DNA from: Epiperipatus broadwayi
Lineage: Eukaryota > Onychophora > Udeonychophora > Euonychophora > Peripatidae
DNA: 64,000 nt
Assembly (NCBI GenBank): GCA_028023455.1
Contig: JAQFVV010000232.1
Coordinates: forward strand, 1,674,001 to 1,738,000
Direction of reading: 5' to 3'
Part shown: positions 50,011 to 61,129 of the stretch, in pieces
Numbering within the stretch: the stretch's first letter is position 1
Layout of the letters: each line of letters opens with the position of its first letter
Position numbers and translations under genes: made by a program
The notes under the pieces: model-generated
What the model was told of the DNA's origin: nothing
The model's input: only the letters and a program-made list of their open reading frames with translations
The model's database searches: none

Positions 50011-53000
50011 ATTGTACACCAGCATGTTCATTTCGCGTTTTAAGCTTGGAAATACAGCTAGGATACAAATTTTTAAAAATTGATGAATTTGAATACTTTA
50101 ACATTGCAGTTCAGTATTATTTAGCTAATTCTACCTAAATATGACAAAATCAGCGAAAAAATTCATTCAAAATATAGTATTGTACACCAGCATGTTCATT
50201 TAGCGTTTTAAGCTTGGAAATACAGCTAGGATACAAATTTTTAAAAATTGATGAATTTGAATACTTTAACATTGCAGTTCAGTATTATTTAGCTAATTCT
50301 ACCTAAATATGACAAAATCAGCGAAAAAATTCATTCAAAATATAGTATTGTACACCAGCATGTTCATTTCGCGTTTTAAGCTTGGAAATACAGCTAGGAT
50401 ACAAATTTTTAAAAATTGATGAATTTGAATACTTTAACATTGCAGTTCAGTATTATTTAGCTAATTCTACCTAAATATGACAAAATCAACGAAAAAATTC
50501 ATTCAAAATATAGTATTGTACACCAGCATGTTCAAGGCTGGAAACTTTAGAGATACAAATTGTTAAAAATTGATGAATTTGAATACTTTAACATTGCAGT
50601 TCAGTATTAATGTAATTCTACCTAAATATGACAAAATCGAGGGAGGAAATTAAATATGACAAAATCATTCAAAATATAGTATTGTACACCAGCATGTTCA
50701 TTTCGCGTTTTAAGCTTGGAAATACAGCTAGGATACAAATTTTTAAAAATTGATGAATTTGAATACTTTAACATTGCAGTTCAGTATTATTTAGCTAATT
50801 CTACCTAAATATGACAAAATCAGCGAAAAAATTCATTCAAAATATAGTATTGTACACCAGCATGTTCCATTTTGCGTTTTTAAGCTTTTGAAGACGATTG
50901 AATTATAAATTTATTAACATTGCAGTTCAGTATTATTTAGCTAATTCTACCTAAATATGACAAAATCAGCGAAAAAATTCATTCAAAATATAGTATTGTA
51001 CACCAGCATGTTCATTTCGCGTTTTAAGCTTGGAAATACAGCTAGGATACAAATTTTTAAAAATTGATGAATTTGAATACTTTAACATTGCAGTTCAATA
51101 TTATTTAGCTAATTCTACCTAAATATGACAAAATCAGTGAAAAAATTTATTCCAAATATACTATTGTATACCAGCATGTCCATTTCGCGTTTTAAGCTTG
51201 GAAATACAGCTAGGATACAAATTTTTAAAAATTGATGAATTTGAATACTTTAACATTGCAGTTCAGTATTATTTAGCTAATTCTACCTAAATATGACAAA
51301 ATCAGCGAAAAAATTCATTCAAAATATAGTATTGTACACCAGCATGTTCATTTCGCGTTTTAAGCTTGGAAATACAGGATACAAATTTTAAAAATTGATG
51401 AATTTGAATACTTTAACATTGCAGTTCAGTATTATTTAGCTAATTCTACCTAAATATGACAAAATCAACGAAAAAATTCATTCAAAATATAGTATTGTAC
51501 ACCAGCATGTTCCATTTCGCGTTTTAAGCTTGGAAATACAGCTAGGATACAAATTTTTAAAAATTGATGAATTTAAATACTTTAACATTGCAGTTCAGTA
51601 TTATTTAGCTAATTCTACCTAAATATGACAAAATCAATGAAAAAATTCATTCAAAATACTAGTATTAACATGTCGCGTCCGATTTTAAGCTTGGAAATAC
51701 AGCTAGGATACAAATTTTTAAAAATTGATGAATTTGAATACCTTAACATTGCAGTTCAGTATTATTTAGCTAATTCTACCTAAATATGACAAAATCAGCG
51801 AAAAAATTCATTCAAAATATAGTATTGTACACCAGCATGTTCATTTCGCGTTTTAAGCTTGGAAATACAGCTAGGATACAAATTTTTAAAAATTGATGAA
51901 TTTGAATACTTTAACATTGCAGTTCAGTATTATTTAGCTAATTCTACCTAAATATGACAAAATCAGCGAAAAAATTCATTCAAAATATAGTATTGTACAC
52001 CAGCATGTTCATTTCGCGTTTTAAGCTTGGAAATACAGCTAGGATACAAATTTTTAAAAATTGATGAATTTGAATACTTAACATTGCAGTTCAGTATAAT
52101 TTAGCTAATTCTACCTAAATATGACAAAATCAGTGAAAAAATTCATTCAAAATATAGTATTGTACACCAGCATGTTCATTTCGCGTTTTAAGCTTGGAAA
52201 TACAGCTAGGATACAAATTTTTAAAAATTGATGAATTTGAATACTTTAACATTGCAGTTCAGTATTATTTAGCTAATTCTACCTAAATATGACAAAATCA
52301 GCGAAAAAATTCATTCAAAATATAGTATTGTACACCAGCATGTTCCAATCGCGTTTTAAGCTTGGAAATACAGCTAGGATACAAATTTTTAAAAATTGAT
52401 GAATTTGAATACTTTAACATTGCAGTTCAGTATTATTTAGCTAATTCTACCTAAATATGACAAAAACAGTGAAAAAATTCATTCAAAATATACTATTGTA
52501 TACCAGCATGTCCATTTAGGGTTTTAAGCTTGGGAATACAGCTAGGATACAAATTTTTAAAAATTGATGAATTTGTATATTTTAACATTGCAGTTCAGTA
52601 TTATTTAGCTAATTCTACCTAAATATGACAAAATCAGCGAAAAAATTCATTCAAAATATAGTATTGTACACCAGGTATGTTCATTTCGCGTTTTAAGCTT
52701 GGAAATACAGCTAGGATACAAATTTTTAAAAATTGATGAATTTGAATACTTTAACATTGCAGTTCAGTATTATTTAGCTAATTCTACCTAAATATGACAA
52801 AATCAGCGAAAAAATTCATTCAAAATATAGTATTGTATACCAGCATGTTCATTTCGCGTTTTAAGCTTGGAAATACAGCTAGGATACAAATTTTTAAAAA
52901 TTGATGAATTTGAATACTTTAACATTGCAGTTCAGTATTATTGTAATTTAAATATGACAAAATCAGTGAAAAAATTCATTCAAATATAGTATTGTACACC

Positions 53001-53499
53001 AGCATGTTCATTTTAACCTTGGAAATACAGCTAGGATACAAATTTTTAAAAATTGATGAATTTGAATACTTTAACATTGCAGTTCGAATAATTTAGCTAA
53101 TTCTACTAAATATGACAAAATCAGTGAAAAATTCATTCAAAATATAGTATACCAGCACTGTTCATAGCGTTTAAGGAAAATAGCTAGGATACAAATTGTT
53201 AAAAATTGATGAATTTGAATACTTTAACATTGCAGTTCAGTATTATTTAGCTAATTCTACCTAAATATGACAAAAAATTAATTCAAATATAGTATTGTAC
53301 ACCAGCATGTTCATATGCGTTTTAAGCTTGGAAATACAGCTAGAATACAAATTTTTAAAAATTGATGAATTTGAATACTTTAACATTGCAGTTCAGTATT
53401 ATTTAGCTAATTCTACCTAAATATGACAAAATCAAAAATTCATTCAAAATATAGTATTGTACACCAGCATGTTCCATTTCGCGTTAAGCTTTGGAAATA

Positions 53500-53550
53500 G
53501 CTTGTGTAATTATCAAAAATGAAAAAGGAAAAAAAAAAATCATAAGTGGT
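53500..53550. other. Insertion of non-satellite sequence, about 50 bp
   Basis: Between GGAAATA and AGCTAGG, where a standard monomer has one base (C), the sequence carries about 50 extra bases with AAAAAGG and an A-run. It matches no part of the monomer that I can see. It is too short to identify. Confidence 0.6.
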
Positions 53551-54989
53551 AGCTAGGAGATACAAATTGTTAAAAATTGATGAATTTGAATACTTTAACA
53601 TTGACAGTTCAGTATTATTTAGCTAATTCTACCAAATATGACAAAATCAGCGAAAAAATTCATTCAAAATATAGTATTCCACACCAGCATGTTCCAATCG
53701 CGTTTTAAGCTTGGAAATACAGCTAGGATACAAATTTTTAAAAATTGATGAATTTGAATACTTTAACATTGCAGTTCAGTATTATTTAGCTAATTCTACC
53801 TAAATATGACAAAATCAGCAAAAAAATTCATTCAAAATATAGTATTGTATACCAGCATGTTCATTTCGCGTTTTAAGCTTGGAAATACAGCTAGGATACA
53901 AATTTTTAAAAATTGATGAATTTGAATACTTTAACATTGCAGTTCAGTATTATTTAGCTAATTCTACCTAAATATGACAAAATCAGTGAAAAAATTTATT
54001 CCAAATATACTATTGTATACCAGCATGTCCATTTCGCGTTTTAAGCTTGGAAATACAGCTAGGATACAAATTTTTAAAAATTGATGAATTCGTATACTTT
54101 AACATTGCAATTCAGTATTATTTAGCTAATTCTACCTAAATATGACAAAATCAGTGAAAAAATTCATTCAAAATATAGTATTGTACACCAGCATGTTCCA
54201 ATCGCGTTTTAAGCTTGGAAATACAGCTAGGATACAAATTTTTAAAAATTGATGAATTTGAATACTTTAACATTGCAGTTCAGTATTATTTAGCTAATTC
54301 TACCTAAATATGACAAAATCAGCGAAAAAATTCATTCAAAATATAGTATTGTACACCAGCATGCTATTATCGCGTTTTAAGCTTGAAAATACAGCTAGGA
54401 AACAAATTTTTAAAAATTGATGAATTTGAATACTTTAACATTGCAGTTCAGTATAATTTAGCTAATTCTACCTAAATATGACAAAATCAGCGAAAAAATT
54501 CATTCAAAATATAGTATTGTACACCAGCATGTTCCATTTCGCGTTTTAAGCTTGGAAATACAGCTAGGATACAAATTTTTAAAAATTGATGAATTTGAAT
54601 ACTTTAACATTGCAGTTCAGTATTATTTAGCTAATTCTACCTAAATATGACAAAAATCAGTGAAAAAATTAATTACCAGTATATATTGTATACCAGCATG
54701 TTCATTTCTTAATTTAAGCTTTGAAATACAGCTAGGATACAAATTTTTAAAAATTGATGAATTTGTATACTTTAACATTGCAGTTCAGTATTATTTAGCT
54801 AATTCTACCTAAATATGACAAAATCAGCGAAAAATTCATTCAAAATATAGTATTGTATACAGCAGCATGTTCATTTCGTGTTTAAAGATTGGTACAGCTA
54901 GGAGATACAAATTGTTAAAAATTGATGAATTTGAATACTTTAACATTGCAGTTCAGTATTATTTAGCTAATTCTACCTAAATATGACAA

Positions 54990-57900
54990 AATCAGGAAAA
55001 ATTCATTCAAAATATAGTAGTATGACCAGCAGTTTTAAGCTTGGAAATAGCAGCTAGGATACAAATTTTTAAAAATTGATGAATTTGAATACTTTAACAT
55101 TGCAGTTCAGTATTATTTAGCTAATTCTACCTAAATATGACAAAATCAGTGAAAAAAATTCATTCAAAATATAGTATTGTACACCAGCATGTTCCATTTG
55201 CAGTTTTAAGCTTGGAAATACAGCTGAGAATTACAAATATTTTAACATTGCGAGTTCGATTATTTAGCTATTAAATCTACTAAATATGACAAAAATCAGC
55301 AAAAATCATTCAAAATATAGTATTGTACACCAGCATGTTCATTTGCGTTTTAAGCTTGGAAATACAGCTAGGATACAAATTTTTAAAAATTGATGAATTT
55401 GAATACTTTAACATTGCAGTTCAGTATTATTTAGCTAATTCTACATAAATAGCAAAATCGAAAAAATTCATTCAAATATATTATTGTACACCAGCATGTT
55501 CATTTCGCGTTTTAAAGATAAATACAGCTAGGATACAAATTGTTAAAAATTGATGAATTTGAATACTTTAACATTACAGTTCAATATTATTTAGCTAATT
55601 CTATGCAAATCATGCAAAATCAATGATATTATTTACTCTTCTTTACTAAATTATAAAAATTGATAAGATATCTACCAAATACAAATCAGCAAAAATTCAT
55701 TCAAATATAGTATTGTACACCAGCATGTTCTACGTTTTAAGCTTAGAAATACTAGATAGAATTTTAAAAATTGGTGAATTTGAATACTTTAACTTATAAT
55801 TATTTAGCTAATTCTACCTAAATATGACAAAATCAGTGAAAAAATTTATTCAAAATATAGTATTGTACACCAGCATGTTCATATAGCTAGTAAATATAGG
55901 AAAATTGTTAAAAATTGATGAATTTGAATACTTTAACATTGCAGTTCAGTATTATTTAGCTAATTCTACCTAAATATGACAATAATCAGTGAAAAAATCA
56001 TTCAAAGTATCATTGTATACCAGTATGTTCCTTTAGCGTTTTAAAACAAGCAATACAGCTAGGATACAAATTGTTAAAAATTGATGAATTTGAATACTTT
56101 AACATTGCAGTTCAGTATTATTTAGCTAATTCTATTTAAATATGACAAAATCAGCGAAAAAATTCATTAAAATATAGTATTGTACACCAGCATGTTCCAA
56201 TCACTTTTAAGCTTTGAAATACAGCTAGGATACAAATTGTTAAAAATTGATGAATTTGATGCTAAGCGTATTATTTCTATTTGAAAATCGGAAAAATCAT
56301 TCAATATAGTATTCGCATGTACAATTTTTAAAAAGTGATTTGTTAACATTGCAGTTCAGTATTATTTAGCTAATTCTACCTAAATATGACAAAATCAAGT
56401 GAAAAATTCATTCAAAATATAGTATTGTACACCAGCATGTTCATTTTGCGATTTTAAGCTTGAAGTAAGCTAGGATACAAATTGAAATTGATGAATTTGA
56501 ATACTTTAACATTGCAGTTCAGCATTATTTAGCTAATTCTACCTAAATATGACAAAATCAGTGAAAAAATTCATTCAAAATATAGTATTGTACACCAGCA
56601 TGTTCATTTCGCGTTTTAAGCTTGGAAATACAGCTAGAATACAAATTTTTAAAAATTGATGAATTTGAATACTTTAACATTGCAGTTCAGTATTATTTAG
56701 CTAATTCTACCTAAATATGACAAAATCAGCGAAAAATTCATTCAAAGTACTATACGCCTGTTTCGCGCATATACATTAGTGGAAATACAGCTAGGATACA
56801 AATTTTTAAAAATTGATGAATTTGAATACTTTAACATTGCAGTTCAGTATGTATTTAGCTAATTCTACCTAAATATGACAAAATCAGCAGAAAAATTCAT
56901 TCAAAATATAGTATTGTACACCAAGCATTTTGCATTACGCGTTTTAAGCGGAGATACAGCTAGGATACAAATTTTTAAAAATTGATGAATTTGAATACTT
57001 TAACATTGCAGTTCAGTATTATTTAGTCTAATTCTACTAAAATATGACAAAATCAGTGAAAAGTTATAAATATTTCTGTTTTTGATTAACATGTTTAAAA
57101 ATGAAAAATTCATTCAAAAGTATAGTACTGTATACACCATTTTCAAATTGATATTTTAAGCTTGGAAATACAGCTTAGGTACATTAAATTATTGAATTGT
57201 ATTAGTTTAACATTGCAATTCGGCTAACTAGTATTCTACCAAATATCAGTGAAAAAATTCATTCAAAATATAGTATTATGCACCAGCATGTTTCGCATTT
57301 TCGAAGCTTGATACACAGATACAAATGTATAAAAATTGATTTAAATTATGTACTTTAACATTACGGTTCAGATATTATTTAGCTAATTCTACCTAAATAA
57401 TGAAAATCGAATTCATTCAAAATATAGTGATTATACCAGCGTGTTCATTTCGGATATTCAGCTAGGACTAGAAATTTTAAAAAATTGTGAATTTGAATAC
57501 TTTAACATTGCAGTTCAGTATTATTTAGCTAATTCTACCTAAATATGACAAAATCATAGGAAAAAATTCATTCAAAATAAATAGTATTGTACACCAGCAT
57601 GTTCATTTCGCGTTTTAAGCTTGGAAATGCTTGGGATACAAATTGTTAAAAAATTGATGAATTTGAATACTTTAACATTGCAGTTCAGTATTATTTAGCT
57701 ATTATACAAATATGACAAAATCAATGAAAAATTCATTCAAATATAGTATTGTTATACCAGCATGTTCATTTCGTTTTAAGCTTGGAAATACAGCTAGGAT
57801 ACAAATTTTTAAAAATTGATGAATTTCAATACTTTAACATTGCAGTTCAGTATTATTTAGCTAATTCTACCTAAATATGACAAAATCAGATGAAAAAATT

Positions 57901-58100
57901 CATTCAAAATATAGTATTATGCAGCAACATGTTCATTTTGTGTTTTAGCTTGGAAATACAGCTAGGATACAAATTTTTAAAAATTGATGAATTTGAATGC
58001 TTTAACATTGCAGTTCAGAATTCTATTTACAAATATGACAAAATCAGTGAAAAAATTCATTCAAAAATACTATTGTACTACAATGTTCATTTCGCGTTTT
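54990..58100 (-). repeat. Long stretch of irregular monomers
   Basis: Many monomers here have small insertions, deletions or missing modules (for example near 55020, 55250, 55890, 56270, 56750, 57060, 57190, 57300 and 57440). They are interspersed with a few regular monomers. Order and orientation stay constant. Confidence 0.75.
55605..55675. other. Insertion of non-satellite sequence, about 70 bp
   Basis: After TTAGCTAATTCTA the repeat is interrupted by sequence containing ATTTACTCTTCTTTACTAAA, then resumes at ACCAAATACAAATCAGC. No open frame or known element is visible. Confidence 0.55.
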
Positions 58101-61100
58101 AAGCTTGGAAATGACAGCTAGGATACAAATTTTTAAAAATTGATGAATTTGAATACTTTAACATTGCAGTTCAGTATTATTTAGCTAATTCTACATAAAT
58201 ATGACAAAATCAGCGAAAAAATTCATTCAAAATATAGTATTGTACACCAGCATGTTCCAATCGCGTTTTAAGCTTGGAAATACAGCTAGGATACAAATTT
58301 TTAAAAATTGATGAATTTGAATATCTTTAACATTGCAGTTCAGTATTATTTAGCTAATTCTACCTAAATATGACAAAATCAGCGAAAAATTTTCATTTCA
58401 CAGCATTTCAAATCGCGATTGTAAATACAGCTACAATTTTAAAAAAAAAAGATGAATTTGAATATCTTTAACATTGCAGTTCAGTATTACTTAGCTAATT
58501 CTATCACAAATGATAAGCTAAAAAAATTCATTCAAAATAGTATTGTACACCAGCAGATTCTGCGTTTTAAGCTTGGAAATACAGCTAGGATACAAATTGT
58601 TAAAAAATTGATGAATTTGATAATTCTAACATTACAGTTCAGTATTAGTTATTCTAGCTAAATATGACAAAATCAGGAAAAAATTCATTCAAAATATACT
58701 ATTGTACACCAGCATGTTCCATTTCGCGTTTTAAGCTAAAAAGCTACTGGAATACAAATTTTTGGTAAAATTGATGAATTTGAATACTTTAACATTGCAG
58801 TTCAGTATTATTTAGCTAATTCTACCTAAATATGACAAAATCAGTGAAAAAATTCATTCAAAATATAGTATTGTACACCAGCATGTCCATTTCGCGTTTT
58901 AAGCTTGGAAATGCAGCTAGGATACAAATTTTTAAAAATTGATGAATTTGAATACTTTAGCATTGCAGTTCAGTTTTATTTAGCTAATTCTAGCTAAATA
59001 TGACAAAATCAGCGAAAAAATTCATTCAAAATATAGTATTGTACACCAGCATGTTCATTTCGCGTTTTAAGCTTGGAAATACAGCTAGGATACAAATTTT
59101 TAAAAATTGATGAATTTGAATACTTTAACATTGCAGTTCAGTATTATTTAGCTAATTCTACCTAAATATGACAAAATCAGCGAAAAAATTCATTCAAAAT
59201 ATAGTATTGTACACCAGCATGTTCCAATCGCGTTTTAAGCTTGGATACAGAAGTGTTAAAAATTGATGAATTTGAATACTTTAACATTGCAGTTCAGTAT
59301 TATTTAGCTAATTCTACCTAAATATGACAAAATCAGCGAAAAAATTCATTCAAAATATAGTATTGTACACCAGCATGTTCCATTTCGCGTTTTAAGCTTG
59401 GAAATACAGCTAGGATACAAATTTTAAAAAATTGATGAATTTCAATACTTTAACATTGCAGTTCAGTATTATTTAGCTAATTCTACCTAAATATGACAAA
59501 ATCAGTGAAAAAATTCATTCAAAATATAGTATTGTATACCAGCATGTTCATTTCGCGTTTTAAGCTTGGAAATACAGCTAGGATACAAATTTTTAAAAAT
59601 TGATGAATTTGAATACTTTAACATTGCAGTTCAGTATTATTTAGCTAATTCTACTAAATATGACAAAATCGATGCAAAATTCATTCAAAATATATGTTAG
59701 TACACCAGCTTGTTCATTTCGCGTTTAAAGTGAAATACAGCTAGGATACAAATTTTAAAATTTGATGAATTGAATACTTTAACATTGCAGTTCAGTATTA
59801 TTTAGCTTCTACACTAATATGACAAAATCAGTGCGAAAAATTCATTCAAAATATAGTATTGTACACCAGCATGTTCCATTTCCAGCGTTTTAAGAAATTA
59901 CAGCTAGGATTCAAATTTTTAAAAATTGATGAATTTGAATACTTTAACATTGCAGTTCAGTATTATTTAGCTAATTCTACCTAAATATGACAAAATCAGC
60001 GAAAAAATTCATTCAAAATATAGTATTGTACACCAGCATGTTCATTTCGCGTTTAACTTGGAAATACAGCTAGGATTACAAATTGTTAAAAAGTGAATTT
60101 GAATACTTTAACATTGCAGTTACAGTATTATTTAGCTAATTCTACACTAAATATGACAAAATCAGAAGAAAAATTCATTCAAAATATAGTATTGTATACC
60201 AGCATGTTCTTTTCGCGTTTTAAGCTTGGAAATACAGCTAGGATACAAATTGTTTAAAATTGATGAATTTGAATACTTTAACATTGCAGTTCAGTATTAT
60301 TTAGCTAATTCTACCTAAATATGACAAAATCAGCGAAAAAATTCATTCAAAATATAGTATTGTACACCAGCATGTTCCAATCGCGTTTTAAGCTTGGAAA
60401 TACAGCTAGGATACAAATTTGTAAAAATTGATGAATTTGAATACTTTAACATTGCAGTTCAGTATTATTTAGCTAATTCTACCTAAATATGACAAAATCA
60501 GCGAAAAAATTCATTCAAAATATAGTATTGTATACCAGCATGTTCATTTCGCGTTTTAAGCTTGGAAATACAGCTAGGATACAAATTTTTAAAAATTGAT
60601 GAATTTGAATACTTTAACATTGCAGTTCAGTATTATTTAGCTAATTCTACCTAAATATGACAAAATCAGCGAAAAAATTCATTCAAAATATACTATTGTA
60701 CACCAGCATGTTCATTTCGCGTTTTACGCTTGGAAATACAGCTAGGATACAAATTTTTAAAAATTGATGAATTTGAATACTTTAACATTGCAGTTCAGTA
60801 TTATTTAGCTAATTCTACCTAAATATGACAAAATCAGCGAAAAAATTCATTCAAAATATAGTATTGTACACGAGCATGTTCCTCTTCCGTTTTAAGCTTG
60901 GAAATACAGCTAGGATACAAATTTTTAAAAATTGATGAATTTGAATACTTTAACATTGCAGTTCAGTATTATTTAGCTAATTCTACCTAAATATGACAAA
61001 ATCAGCGAAAAAATTCATTCAAAATATAGTATTGTACACCAGGTATGTTCATTTCGCGTTTTAAGCTTGGAATACAGCTAGGATACAAATTTTTAAAAAT

Positions 61101-61129
61101 TGATGAATTTCAACACTTTAACATTGCAG

